A stretch of DNA of 64,000 nucleotides from Anomaloglossus baeobatrachus (GCF_048569485.1 NC_134353.1:533478008-533542007), one strand, 5' to 3'; positions 35,725 through 47,546 are shown, counted from the first letter of the stretch. A program made the numbers and translations. Notes: generated from the sequence alone by a model not told the origin.

Positions 35725-36795
35725 TGCAGAGACCTGCTCATCCTGAGCCTCCTGGTTCATTCTTCATGAACCAGGACGCTCAGGATGAGCAGATCTCTGC
35801 GCCCGCTTAGGCCTCTGCCACACTCACGTGAAAATCACGCACGTGCCGAGAGACACTTATTTCCCCTGCGTGTTGCGTGCAGGTAAGTACGTGTCTCTGG
35901 TACGTGCTGGACACGTGTGTTGTACGTGTGCTATCCACGATAGCACACGTACAACCGGTAATTAACATACTCACCTGGTCCTTCCTGCTGTCCACGCTGC
36001 TGTCCGTGGTGCTGATCTTCGGTCTCCAGCCCTGCCGTCTCCCCGTTGCTGCTGCCAGGCAGTGAAGTGAATATTAAATGAGAATAATGAGCGGCGGTCG
36101 GCAGCAAGAGGCAGCAGCGGCAGAGACAGGAGGGCTGGAGAAGGTGAGTAAATGTTTTGTTTTTTTTTCCACTGACACGTGTGTTTTCTCCGGCGCGTGT
36201 CACACGGGACCGCATCCACACTACACCCGTGTGGTACGGGTGCGGGCCGTGTGAAACCCGTGCTGCCGGAGAAAACACTGACATGTCAGCGTTTAGAAAA
36301 ACGCACACACGTACAAACGCACACGGACACACGTTCCGTGTGGTTTTACGTGTGTGTGCCTGCTACAATAGGGTAGCATTGCTGAACGTGTTTCCATGCC
36401 GCCGGTACGTGTAAAAAATGACAAACGCGTGCCGGCGGCACGGATGTGTGTCGCAGGCCTTACAGAGAGGAGTGCTGCACATCTAGTCACGAACCAGGAG
36501 GCTCAGGATGAGCAGATCTCTGCGCCCACTTACAGAGGATAGGCGGAATCATCACAGGCACAGAGATTTGATCATCCTGAGCCTCCTGGTTCATGAATCA
36601 TGAACTAAAGGCTCAGGATGAGCAGATTTCTGTGCCCACTCACACAAAGGAGTGCTGCAAATCTAGTCATGAACCGTGAGGATCAGGATGAGCAGATCTG
36701 TTCAACCTGAGCTTCCTGCTTCATGAGTCGTGCAGCACTCCTCTGTAAGCGGGCGCAGAGATCTACTCACCCTGAGCCTCCTGGTTCATGAATAG
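35725..36795. repeat. Array of about 28-bp inverted units (interrupted by a MITE)
   Basis: Copies of CTCAGGATGAGCAGATCTCT alternate with their inverse (CTCATCCTGAGCCTCCTGG), often back-to-back around 'ttcatgaa', at 35735-35800 and five or more times in 36480-36795. Linkers read TGCGCCCRCTTACAGAGGA or GGAGTGCTGCA. The array can form multiple short hairpins. Confidence 0.8.
35810..36459. mobile_element. Harbinger-like MITE, 650 bp, TTA duplication
   Basis: Ends GGCCTCTGCCACACTCACGT and, inverted, GGCCTGCGACACACATCCGT; TTA at 35807-35809 and 36460-36462. It interrupts one array unit exactly ('cgcccgcTTA' / 'TTAcagagaggag'). GC-rich with ACGTGT words; no gene. Confidence 0.8.
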
Positions 36796-37945
36796 ATGTG
36801 TAGCACTTTAACAGTGACAGTGCGGCAGGGGGGTGCGGGCTGCACTCCCCGACCCCTGCCCGGCACTGTCAGTGTTAAAAGTGCTTCAGGTCACCAGAGG
36901 TCATATCGTGGGAACCCAGGTATGACCTTCAGTGAACTGAGTGACGTCACTGCTGCCAGCCGGGTCCTTCTTGTCAGTGTTTCCCAGAGCCTGGGAGAGA
37001 TCGGACATGTTTTCGGTCTCTCCAGGCTCGGATGTAGCATAGCCAGGACCATTGTGGGACCTAGTGTAGATTACGTTGGACCTGCAGGTGTGGTTTTGGG
37101 TGTTAATAAAGTGGTGAAAGATGGTGGTTTTTTTTGTATTTTATCCAAATAAAGGATTTTTCTTGGTGTTTGTGTATTTCTTTCTACTTCCCATTACTAA
37201 TTTTGGGCTTGATGACAGTTGTGTGCGGTTCTTAACCCCTCATTACCCCGATTGCCGCCACATCAGGGCAATGAGGAAGAGCCGGTTAAAGCATCAAGCT
37301 TATCGCATCTAAAGGATGCGACAACCTCGGGCAGCTAGAAGCTGCTATTTTTAGGCTGGGGGCCTAATAACCATAGGCCTCCCAAGCCTGAGAATATCAG
37401 CCCCCAGGTCTCGGGCATTGTCATGGCTGGGTATCAAAATTAGGGGGGGACCGCACACCATTTTTTAAAATTATTTATTTAAATAGTTAAAAAAAAGATG
37501 CATGTGGTTCCTCTTATTTTAATACACAGCCAAGATAAGTGCATGACTGGGTGCTGCACCCTGCAGCCATATGTTTTATCTGTGCTGGGTATTATAATAT
37601 GGGTGGACCCTACGCAAATTGTTTTATTTATTTTTATACCACGATAGTGACCCGCAGGCAGCGTCTGTGACTGGTTGCAGAAAGATGCTGTCACACAGGC
37701 GGGGGGCGCATCTCACTGCAACCAATCACAGAGGCCAGGACGGCCGATAGGTGGGGAAAGCAGTGCATATGGATGAGCAATGATGAGTGGCCCAGAAGGT
37801 GAAGGAGAGGCCATGAGTTCAGCGTAAAGCCGCAACGGAGCTTTGGTAAGTATGAAGCGCTCGCTTCATTCTTATTTTATTTATTTTATTTTTCTTTTCA
37901 TTTCTCGACTTTTACAGTCCGGGTCCGCTAATCACTAAAAGTATT

Positions 37946-39599
37946 CAGTTAGGTCCAGAAATATTTGGACAGTGACACAATTTTCGCGAGTTGGGCTCTG
38001 CATGCCACCACATTGGATTTGAAATGAAACCTCTACAACAGAATTCAAGTGCAGATTGTAACGTTTAATTTGAAGGTTTGAACAAAAATATCTGATAGAA
38101 ATTGTAGGAATTGTACACATTTCTTTACAAACACTCCACATTTTAGGAGGTCAAAAGTAATTGGACAAATAAACCAAACCCAAACAAAATATTTTTATTT
38201 TCAATATTTTGTTGCGAATCCTTTGGAGGCAATCACTGCCTTAAGTCTGGAACCCATGGACATCACCAAACACTGGGTTTCCTCCTTCTTAATGCTTTGC
38301 CAGGCCTTTACAGCTGCAGCCTTCAGGTCTTGCTTGTTTGTGGGTCTTTCCGTCTTAAGTCTGGATTTGAGCAAGTGAAATGCATGCTCAATTGTGTTAA
38401 GATCTGGTGATTGACTTGGCCATTGCAGAATGTTCCACTTTTTTGCACTCATGAACTCCTGGGTAGCTTTGGCTGTATGCTTGGGGTCATTGTCCATCTG
38501 TACTATGAAGCGCCGTCCGATCAACTTTGCGGCATTTGGCTGAATCTGGGCTGAAAGTATATCCCGGTACACTTCAGAATTTATCCGGCTACTCTTGTCT
38601 GCTGTTATGTCATCAATAAACACAAGTGACCCAGTGCCATTGAAAGCCACGCATGCCCATGCCATCACGTTGCCGCCACCATGTTTTACAGAGTATGTGG
38701 TGTGCCTTGGATCATGTGCCGTTCCCTTTCTTCTCCGAACTTTTTTCTTCCCATCATTCTGGTACAGGTTGATCTTTGTCTCGTCTGTCCATAGAATACT
38801 TTTCCAGAACTGAGCTGGCTTCATGAGGTGTTTTTCAGCAAATTTAACTCTGGTCTGTCTATTTTTGGAATTGATGAATGGTTTGCATCTAGATGTGAAC
38901 CCTTTGTATTTACTTTCATGGAGTCTTCTCTTTACTGTTGACTTAGAGACAGATACACCTACTTCACTGAGAGTGTTCTGGACTTCAGTTGATGTTGTGA
39001 ACGGGTTCTTCTTCACCAAAGAAAGTATGCGGCGATCATCCACCACTGTTGTCATCCGTGGACGCCCAGGCCTTTTTGAGTTCCCAAGCTCACCAGTCAA
39101 TTCCTTTTTTCTCAGAATGTACCTGACTGTTGATTTTGCTACTCCAAACATGTCTGCTATCTCTCTGATGGATTTTTTCTTTTTTTTCAGCCTCAGGATG
39201 TTCTGCTTCACCTCAATTGAGAGTTCCTTAGACCGCATGTTGTCTGGTCACAGCAACAGCTTCCAAATGCAAAACCACACACCTGTAATCAACCCCAGAC
39301 CTTTTAACTACTTCATTGATTACAGGTTAACGAGGGAGACGCCTTCAGAGTTAATTGCAGCCCTTAGAGTCCCTTGTCCAATTACTTTTGGTCCCTTGAA
39401 AAAGAGGAGGCTATGCATTACAGAGCTATGATTCCTAAACCCTTTCTCCGATTTGGATGTGAAAACTCTCATATTGCAGCTGGGAGTGTGCACTTTCAGC
39501 CCATATTATATATATATAATTGTATTTCTGAACATGTTTTTGTAAACAGCTAAAATAACAAAACTTGTGTCACTGTCCAAATATTTCTGGACCTAACTG
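37946..39599 (-). mobile_element. Complete Tc1 transposon with intact transposase, 1.65 kb
   Basis: Ends CAGTTAGGTCCAGAAATATT in both inverted orientations, identical over this stretch and continuing with TGGACAGTGACAC. TA follows the right end (39600-39601); the left has TT where TA is expected. A single uninterrupted 345-codon transposase lies between the ends on the minus strand. It is inserted between the hAT-type element (ends 37937) and the T2 MITE (starts 39604). This is the best-preserved autonomous element in the window. Confidence 0.93.
38201..39238 (-). CDS. Tc1 transposase, DD34E, full length (345 aa)
   Basis: This is the nuclear enzyme that cuts the element at its terminal repeats and inserts it at TA. 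Residues 1-50 form the first helix-turn-helix (REIADMFGVAKSTVRYIL), followed by a GRPR-like motif (KRPGRPRMT, about 56-63) and a second helix-turn-helix (about 67-110). The catalytic triad is complete: Asp152 in LWTDETK, Asp249 in VQMDNDPKHT and Glu284 in LNTIEHAF, with 34 residues between Asp249 and Glu284. The GGGNVMAWAC motif lies at about 187-196. Length is normal for Tc1, there are no stops or frameshifts, and the start MRSKELSIEVKQN is the usual one. It may still be catalytically competent. A 202-aa frame on the opposite strand is a shadow. Confidence 0.93.
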   Translation of the reverse strand: MRSKELSIEVKQNILRLKKKKKSIREIADMFGVAKSTVRYILRKKELTGELGNSKRPGRPRMTTVVDDRRILSLVKKNPFTTSTEVQNTLSEVGVSVSKSTVKRRLHESKYKGFTSRCKPFINSKNRQTRVKFAEKHLMKPAQFWKSILWTDETKINLYQNDGKKKVRRRKGTAHDPRHTTYSVKHGGGNVMAWACVAFNGTGSLVFIDDITADKSSRINSEVYRDILSAQIQPNAAKLIGRRFIVQMDNDPKHTAKATQEFMSAKKWNILQWPSQSPDLNTIEHAFHLLKSRLKTERPTNKQDLKAAAVKAWQSIKKEETQCLVMSMGSRLKAVIASKGFATKY

Positions 39600-39603
39600 T
39601 ACA

Positions 39604-40274
39604 TTAAAGGGTTAGTCTCAAGTCCTTTAATGGTTAAAATTGCTAAGTTGCTTATAAAAACAAGCATATGAAATGTATTTCTTATTAAAAATCCTCTTTG
39701 GTCTCAAAAATGGTGGGATTTTTAGGTTTTTGTTTTACTACTGAATAAAACTGCTGTAATGGTGGCCAGTCCCAAATGCTGCTTGAAGGTGGCTGAGTCT
39801 TGCCAGCTTTATTGCCACCGACTTCTTTCGATGCTGCATAAGCAAAGGTGTGTCTGGTTGTGGCAGCGGAGAGTGCATAGTACAGGCCAGAGGTGCCACC
39901 ATGCTATTTGTGAAAACATTTCAACAAAGGGCATACCACCATGTTATCTCATAAAGGCAAGCAGGAGAAAACTGCAAAAAGTGAACAAAACTCCAATAGT
40001 CCCCTATCAGATCATCCCCGCTGCTCCTCCATTGGAACGCTGTCACCCCCAAGTCTGTCAGGGGCATCATGTGAGCACTCTAACCTTCACATTCCATTCA
40101 AACCAGAAGAACCAATTCCTATGCAGATGGAATGTAAAACCTAGAGTGGTCACGTGATGCCAGGACATAGTATCAAGAATGGAGGAGAGGTGCAAGTCTA
40201 TTAGGTGACTATAAGATGTTTTTTTTTTCATATAACAATCTTATAACTTTTAAAATAGTGGACAACCCCTTTAA
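39604..40274. mobile_element. T2-like MITE, 671 bp, TTAA duplication
   Basis: Left TTAAAGGGTTAGTCTCAA; right, inverted, TTAAAGGGGTTGTCCACT; TTAA at both ends. The right end is overlapped by the 15-nt target duplication of hairpin element H3, so H3 inserted after this MITE. No conserved coding sequence; the 132-aa frame (39759-40157) resembles no family. Confidence 0.65.
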
Positions 40275-41604
40275 GGTAACAACAGAAGAAAGAAGGGACA
40301 GCTCCTCCAAAGTCATAAGCAAAATTCTTTTCCTTTAATCCATTTGCAACGTTTCAACCTTCTGGTCTTTTTCAAGCATACAAAATAGCAATACAGGCTC
40401 CACTTAAATAGGTAGATGGTCAAAGCTGTCACCAATCACAAAAAAGACCTCCCCCACAAGAGACATCCTCCAGTTGCAAACAATAGTACTCTAACACTCA
40501 TAAAAAAACCCGTGTCTGGATATAAGATAAAAAAAAACATCATAAAAGGTTACAGCCCATATAATGAAATACAGATATATAAAATATTATCACATCAACA
40601 TTATCTATATATAGCTTTTAGATCTTTCCATCATTATGATCTATCACACGTCTGTTACCGCCAATCTTAATGCACCAAACTGTGCACATGCGTCGGTGTC
40701 TTGATTTTGTTGATGAATATCCCGCAGATTCTCACATCACGTGTTCATCTTTCATAGGTCCTGTAGGATAGGAACGCGCCTTCCAAGTAATGGCCTGTCC
40801 CGGCTCCTCTTGACTAGAGTTGAGCGCGGTTCTCGGTTGTCCAGTTCGCGGCTCGAGTGATTTTGGGGGCTGTTCTAGTTCGAACTAGAACTCGAGCTTT
40901 TTGCTAAAGCTCGATAGTTCTAGATACGTTCGAGAACGGTTCTAGCAGCAAAAAGACCAGCTAATTCCTAGCTGGCTTTCCGCTGTAATAGTGTAAGTCA
41001 CTCTGTGACTCACACTATTATGAAATTTCAGCATATAGTGTGCGGGAACAGCGCATTCAGATCACTGCTGTATGTATAATGGCGATCGCCATTTTTTTTT
41101 TTTTCCCCTTGTCTTCCTTCCCTAAGCGCGCGCGTGTAGTGGGGCGGGCCAGCATGTCAGCCAATCCCAGACACACACAGCTAAGTGGACTTTTAGCCAG
41201 AGAAGCAACGGCATGTGTGATAGGATGTCCATGTCACATATCCCTGCATTATAAAAACGGACATTTTCCTCCAGCACGCCATTATCTGCCTTCTGCGTCC
41301 TTGGTGTCAGTCATCACTGGCGCAGCTCCTATCTCCGATACTGCTGTGTACGCTCTATACACAGCGCTGTACAGAATAGGGATAGAAGTTTCTATCAGTC
41401 CTTTTAAGGGCTAATACTGTCAGAGCCATAGGTGACAGTCAGGGCCGTGAAAACAGAGTTTAACAGCTACACAAGATGACAGCGTCTGTGTAGCTAAGGT
41501 CAGGGATTTCCTCGCTGCATTTCCCCATTAGGAGGGATAGAAAGGCAGGCTTCCTTTCCTCTACCAGAGACCCACAACCCTGGCACTGTACCCTCCTGCC
41601 CTTT

Positions 41605-42325
41605 GCACACTCAAACTCACTGTTACTAAGCCATTATACTAGCAAACACTGAGTGAACTTAGTGGCATCCTAAACGTGGCTGTTGGACTTCTGTATTGTC
41701 CCACTAGTGCAAAGATATTTTCAGCACGTCTGCCTGCATTGCACACTCAAACTCATTGTTACTAAACCATTATACTAGCAAACACTGAGTGAACTTAGTG
41801 GCATCATAAAAGTGGCTGTTGGACTTCTGTATTGTCCCACTAGTGCAAAGATATTGGCAGCACGTCTGCCTGCATTGCACACTCAAACTCATTGTTACTA
41901 AGCCATTATACTAGCAGACACTGAGTTAACTTAGTGGCATCATAAAAGTGGCTGTTGGACTTCTGTATTGTCCCACTAGTGCAAAGATATTTGCAGCACG
42001 TCTGCCTGCATTGCACACTCAAACTCATTGTTACTAAGCCATTATACTAGCAAACACTGAGTGAACTTAGTGGCATCCTAAACGTGGCTGTTGGACTTCT
42101 GTATTGTCCCACTAGTGCAAAGATATTTGCAGCACGTCTGCCTGCATTGCACACTCAAACTCATTGTTACTAAGCCATTATACTAGCAAACACTGAGTGA
42201 ACTTAGTGGCATCTTAAATGTGGCTGTTGGACTTCTGTATTGTCCCACTAGTGCAAAGATATTTGCAGCACCTCTGCATTGCACACTCAAACTCATTGTT
42301 ACTAAGCTATTATACTAGCAAACTA
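41605..42325 (+). repeat. 136-bp tandem repeat (five copies plus a partial) in the hAT leader
   Basis: Each unit begins 'gcacactcaaactcattgtt' and ends near 'gcacgtctgcctgcatt'. Units start at 41605, 41741, 41877, 42013, 42149 and 42281: four periods of 136 bp and one of 132 bp. Units are nearly identical. The array lies upstream of the transposase start, within its presumed promoter or 5' leader. Confidence 0.95.
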
Positions 42326-42474
42326 TGCTGCCAGTTTAAGGGCCGTAGTTGCATTGTCAGGGATAGTTATTGTTGTTTATGCTGCTGTTAATAAAGCTAG
42401 ACCACCGCTGCAATCTACACCACCTCTCAATTTTTACTACCACATTTTAAGTGCACAATCTTGTCGCAATCAAC

Positions 42475-45400
42475 ATGAGTGGCAAAATGACAGATGCTGG
42501 TGGAAAGGGGAAGAGGCGTGTTGGAAAAGGAAAAAAAGGGTTTGTCCGTGGGGAAGGTGGCAAAGCTCCATTAACATCTGCTGAAGATAGACCATCTACC
42601 AGCAAAAGTAAGATGTCTACTACTTACCGTGGACAATCCGATGTGCTCCCTTTTTTACGGACACGAACAACTGGAACAAAGTTAGATGATGGCCAAAAAA
42701 GGAAAATGCTTGAATGGATCTCAAGTGGTCCAACAAGTGCCCTCTCAGCCACCTCAATTACCGCATCCAAAAAACACCAGTCCTCTGAGTTGTCATCCCA
42801 ATGAAACTTGCTTTCTCCCAGCTCTGAAGTCTCCATCCGCCCTGCACAGTATGGTGGAACTGAGATGGCTGAGTCTGCAGAGCTGTTCAGTCACACTATA
42901 GCCTGGGAATCAGAGGTCTGCTCCCAAGCTACAGTGAGTACAGACCAGGAAATGGTCTGCAGTGATGCCCAGAACCTTTGTGACTCTGATTCAGGCCGTG
43001 AGGACCAAGTTTCTGAGCATAATGTTGACCCTTTGTCACAAACTGTAACACCTGTGGTTATAGACAATGAGGAACATACTGATGACGATGAGACGCAGAT
43101 ACCAGATTGGGATGACAACTTAAATATTCGGTCAGGGCAAGAAGAGGCTCGGTCTGAGGGTGAGGGGAGTGCAAACACAACAATTGATGAGGAAGTTCTA
43201 GATCCCACCTACTGTCAACCCACAGTCAGGCACTCGAGGATGTCAACAGAGGCGGTGGAGGAGGATGCAACCGACGACAAAGTTACCTTGCGCCTTCCTG
43301 GACAGAGTCGGAGCACTGGTAGCACGTCTACAACTGCATCATCAGCCACCACTCTGCCTCTGAGCACTAGTCAGGGGGGCTCAGCAGGTCGCATGCCCTC
43401 TAAGACTTGCCTAGCCTGGTCCTTGTTTGACATAGAAAAAGATCGCCCAAATTATGTGATCTGTAAAATTTGTCGTGATTCTGTTAGTAGAGGGCAAAAC
43501 CTCAGCAGTTTGACAACTTCTTCCATGAATCGTCACATGAATAAATATCATATGTCCCAGTGGGAAGCTCACCGTGCTGCAATGCGGCCTAGCGGAGCAA
43601 ACCATCCACGGCCTGCCCCTTCCAGTGCATCCGCACGCTCTTCATCTTCTAGGACTGTGGGGACAGCTGTCACACCTGGTTTTCCACGCACAACTTCCAC
43701 CACTGTAACCGCAACAGGCAGTTTGCTTGGTAGGTCGTCAGTTGGTTTGGAAGGGGAAACAAGTGCGTGTGTACAGCTCTCTCAGACATCGATAGCACCA
43801 ACGTTGGATGAAGGCAACATCATGTCTACGCCTGCACTTTCCTCACAAACCTGCATTTTTCCAGGGACACCCTACTCAACACCGTCTACACACAGCAGCC
43901 AGATCTCTGTCCCTCAGATGTGGACAAATAAAAGGCCATTTCCTGCGACCCATGACAAAGCTAAGACGTTGACTTTATCCCTCTGTAAGCTCTTGGCTAC
44001 CGAAATGCTGCATTTCCGCCTGGTGGACACACAGGATTTTAGAGACCTTATGTCTGTCGCTGTGCCCCAGTACCAGATGCCCAGTCGCCACTACTTCTCT
44101 AAGAAAGGTGTGCCCGCGCTACACCAGCATGTCGCACACAACATCACCGCTTCCTTGAGAAACTCTGTGTGTGAACGGGTGCATTTCACCACCGATACTT
44201 GGACCAGTAAGCATGGACAGGGACGTTACATGTCTCTGACTGGGCACTGGGTAACTATGGTGATAGATGGTGAAGGGTCTGCTGCACAAGTCTTGCCGTC
44301 CCCACGACTTGTGTGTCAATCCTCTGTCTGTCCAAGTTCCGCCACTGCTTCTGCCTCCTCCACCTCATCTGTGTCCTCCACCTCCGCCCCAAGCCTGCCT
44401 GGTCAGGCCACCAGCATTCTCACTGCGCAGAAGGAATCACGCACCCCTCATTACTATGCTGGCAGCAGAGCGCAACGGCATCAGGCGGTCTTTAGCTTGA
44501 CATGTCTTGGGAATAAGAGTCACACAGCTGAGGAGTTGTGGTCAGCTCTGCGGTCCGAGTTTAATAAATGGTTGTCTCCACTCAACCTGCAGCCTGGTAA
44601 GGCTGTGTGCGACAATGCTGCAAACTTGGGTGCGGCCCTTCGCCTGGGCAAGGTGACACACGTGCCTTGTATGGCTGACGTGTTGAACCTTGTTGTCCAG
44701 CAATTTTTAACACACTATCCCGGCCTAGATGGCCTTCTGACCAGGGTACGAAAACTGTCTGCTCACTTCCGCTGTTCAACCGCCGCAGCTGAGCGACTTG
44801 CATCGCTCCAGAAGTCTTTCGGCCTGCCGGTTCATCGCCTGAAATGCGATGTGGCGACACGCTGGAATTCGACTCTCCACATGTTACAGCGACTGTGGCA
44901 GCACTGCCGAGCCCTGGTGCAATACGTCATGACATATAGCCTGGGCCAACGAGATGCAGAGGTGGGGCAGATCACCCTGATGGAGTGGTCTCAGATCAAG
45001 GACCTATGCACCCTTCTGCACAGTTTCGACATGGCGACGAATATGTTTAGCGCTGACAATGCCATTATCAGCATGACAATTCCAGTCATTTACATGCTGG
45101 AGCACACGCTAAACACTATTCGGAGTCAGGGGGTGGGACAACAGGAAGGGGAGGAAGTACAGGAGGATTCATATGCGCAAGGGACAACAACATCACAAAG
45201 GTCCAGACGTTCATCATCACCAACGCGGCAGGCATGGGACCATGGGGGACAGGGATCAACAAGGGCGCATGGTAGCAGGCGAAATGTTGAGGAAGGTGCA
45301 GGAGAACATGAAGAAATGGAGGACGAACTGTCCATGGACATGGAAGACTCAGCGGATGAGGGAGACCTTGGTCAAATTTCATTTCAAAGAGGTTGGGGGG

Positions 45401-46192
45401 AGATGTCAGAGGAAGAAAGAACGGTTAGCACCTCTATGCCACAAACACAGCGTGGACTTGGTCCGCATGGCTGCGCAAGACACATGAGTGCTTTCTTGCT
45501 GCACTACCTCCTACATGACCCTCGTATTGTCAAAATTAGAAGTGATGATGACTACTGGCTTGCCACACTATTAGATCCCCGGTACAAGTCCAAATTTTGT
45601 GACATAATTCCAGCCATAGAATGGGACGCAGGAGTATCAGCAGAAGCTGTTACTCGATATTAGCTCGGCTTTTCCACCAAACAACCGTGCAGGTGCAGGG
45701 AGTGAATCTCCCAGTTGTAACTTGACAAACATGTGACGGTCTCGTCATCTTCAACAGTCTACCCGTACCAGTAGCACCGTATCTGGTGCTGGTAACAGCA
45801 ATTTTATTGAATCTTTTCATAATTTTTTTAGACCCTCCTTTGCAAGGCCAACAGAGACAACAAGTCTGACACATAGTCAACGGCTGGAGAGGATGATACA
45901 GGAGTATCTCCAAATGAACATCGATGCCATGACTTTGCAAATGGAGCCTTGCTCATTTTGGGCTTCAAATCTTGAAAAATGGCCAGAGCTCTCCACTTAC
46001 GCCTTGGAGATTTTGTCGAGTCCAGCTGCCAGCGTTGTCTCTGAACGTGTCTTCAGTGCTGCTGGGTGTGTGCTGACAGATAAGCACACGCGTCTGTCCA
46101 GTGACAATGTGGACAGACTAACGTTCATCAAAATGAACAAGTCATGGATCCACAAGGAATTTACTACCCCTGTATCATCCTGGGGAGAGTAA
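42475..46192 (+). pseudogene. hAT transposase with BED zinc finger, one in-frame stop and a frameshift
   Basis: It would bind the hAT ends and excise and insert the element. The frame starts at the ATG of MSGKMTDAGGKGKRR (42475) and runs to a single in-frame TGA (42802-42804), then continues in the same frame to 45663 (951 codons). Counted from codon 42808, a BED finger lies at about 204-249 (W-F ... CKIC ... H-H), the catalytic first Asp in HFTTDTWTS near 464, CDNAANLGAALR near 606, and the conserved CDVATRWNST. An acidic, Ser-rich insert follows. After a frame change between about 45660 and 45800, the C-terminal dimerisation domain (FWASNLEKWPELSTYALEIL, PAASVVSERVFSAAG) runs to 46192. The AC-like, ZBED-related subgroup fits best. 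Confidence 0.88.
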
Positions 46193-46880
46193 ATGCTTGT
46201 GGATTTGGAATGTGCTTGATGCAAATCAAAACAACCTGTTTGCAACTAGGGCACAAGTGCTGCCACTGATGGGTGTCTGTGTGGCCCAATTTTTGGAAAA
46301 AAGGGAGACTCTGCTTGGAGTAACCCTTGCTTACAGTGTTTTTAAAAAGGAGCCAAGATGAACAGAGCTGGGATCAGGAAAGACTTAGCTACCTACCCTG
46401 GTGTCATGCTGGGGACGGTTAATCATGGCGTATTTTTGAATGTACTTGATGTAAATCAAAACATCCTGTTTGCAACTAGGGCAAAATGAACAAGTCATGG
46501 TTCAGCAAAGACTTTGCTACCTACCCCGGTGTCATCCTGGGGACGGTTAAGAATGGCGTATTTTTGAATGTGCTTGATGCAAATCTAGCTGTGAAGTGTA
46601 CAACTGGGGCACAACTGCTGCCACTGAAGGGGTGGGTGTGTGTGTGTGGCCCAATTTTTGGAAAAAAGGGAGACTCCGCTTGGAGTCACCTTGCGGTGTT
46701 TTACATGATTTTAGAAGGGCGTGCCATGCCTATATCTGTGTCTCCTCCTCTTTTTCCTTGTCCAGCTCTTTTGTTTTCGCATGAGTATAGGTCCTTGTCA
46801 CTTTCCCATGTGTTTGTGTTGTGAGTTGTTTGTCACCTTTTGGACACCTTTGAGGGTGTTTTCTAGGTGTTTTTATGTGT
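46193..46880 (+). other. hAT 3' region with degenerate tandem duplication
   Basis: After the transposase stop, a segment starting 'aaatgaacaagtcatgg' is repeated about every 180 bp (46130, 46485 and a worn copy near 46355), each followed by a 'cctggggacggttaa'-like stretch and 'gcaaatcaaaacaacctgtt'. These are tandem copies of the transposase's own 3' end. No separate gene. Confidence 0.65.
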
Positions 46881-47546
46881 TTGTGAATGCCTGCCATTGT
46901 TCCCTATGCGGTTCGAGTTCGGTTCGTCGAACGTTCGACGAACCGAACTCGAATGGGACCTCCGTTCGGCGAACCGAACTCGAGCCGAACCACGACCGGT
47001 TCGCTCATCTCTACTCTTGACTGTGCAGACGCCGCACATCCAGCGAATGTACCTCCCTTACTGAAGGTGGATCGGGTCCGTGGGTTATACACTTAGTCAT
47101 TTTATGGTGATGTTATAGCAACAACGCCGGCGCAGTTTTTCTCCAGTCAATGAACTGTTTTGTTTATATCGCCGCTGGATGTGCGGCGTCTGCACAGTCA
47201 AGAGGAGCTGGGACAGGCCATTACTTGGAAGGCGTGTTCCTATCCTTCAGGACCTATGAAGGATAAACACGTGATGTGAGAATCTGCAGGATATTCACCA
47301 ACAAAATCAAGACACCGACACATGTGCACAGTTTGGTGCTATTATGTATGCAAACGTTGCAAATGGATTAAAGGAAAATAATTGTGCTTATCACTTTGGA
47401 GGAGCTGTCCTTTCTTTCTTCTGTTGTTGCTGCAAGCTCCAAGTGGATCCCTTACATCGGGTGTGCACCTCCTGTTGCTATTAGCAACATGTCCACAACT
47501 AAAAGGTGTTGTGAGTAACATTTGTTAGTATAACCCCTTTAAGGTA

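Larger units (their letters stand above)
35215..37937. mobile_element. Non-autonomous hAT-type element, 2.7 kb
   Basis: The left end TAGAGATGAGCGGATTCC and the inverted right end TAGTGATTAGCGGACCCGGA share the TAGNGATNAGCGGA terminus. Flanks AAAGGTAA and AAAGTATT agree only partly as an 8-bp duplication, the right one being disturbed by the adjacent Tc1. The interior has no transposase; it holds an inverted-repeat array (35725-36795), a Harbinger-like MITE, and a GC-rich 3' part with a 'cccctcattaccccgatt' segment often seen in frog repeats. Confidence 0.55.
40815..47013 (+). mobile_element. Autonomous-type hAT transposon, 6.2 kb, perfect 8-bp duplication
   Basis: Ends TAGAGTTGAGCG and, inverted, TAGAGATGAGCG; CTCTTGAC is duplicated at 40807-40814 and 47014-47021. 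The subterminal regions are packed with GTTCGAGAACGG / GAACCGAACTCGA words in both orientations, likely transposase-binding sites. A 136-bp tandem array precedes one large transposase gene on the plus strand. The short hAT-type elements at 8482, 18961 and 35215 have related ends. The perfect duplication and only about two coding breaks suggest a fairly recent insertion. Confidence 0.92.
40279..47531. mobile_element. Long-hairpin element H3 with 15-nt target duplication, host of a hAT
   Basis: 'aacccctttaaggta' occurs at 40264-40278 and 47532-47546. The left arm (40279-40352 and 40665-40806) is the inverse of the right arm (about 47195-47425). The left arm abuts the duplication and the right arm is followed by an unpaired tail of about 105 bp. 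The left half contains a TTGCAACGTTTCAACCTTCT segment, the inverse of GAAACG next to AGAAGG. A second inverted pair (47017-47046 and 47172-47201) lies next to the hAT. Removing the hAT leaves about 1.05 kb. Confidence 0.75.

Noticed and set aside
38823-39431. 202-aa plus-strand frame
   Set aside because: Shadow of the intact Tc1 transposase on the opposite strand.
39759-40157. 132-aa frame as a gene
   Set aside because: Lies wholly inside a TTAA-flanked MITE and matches no known family.
41605-42325. 136-bp direct repeats as LTRs
   Set aside because: Six head-to-tail copies within one hAT, with no TG...CA ends and no duplication of flanking sequence.
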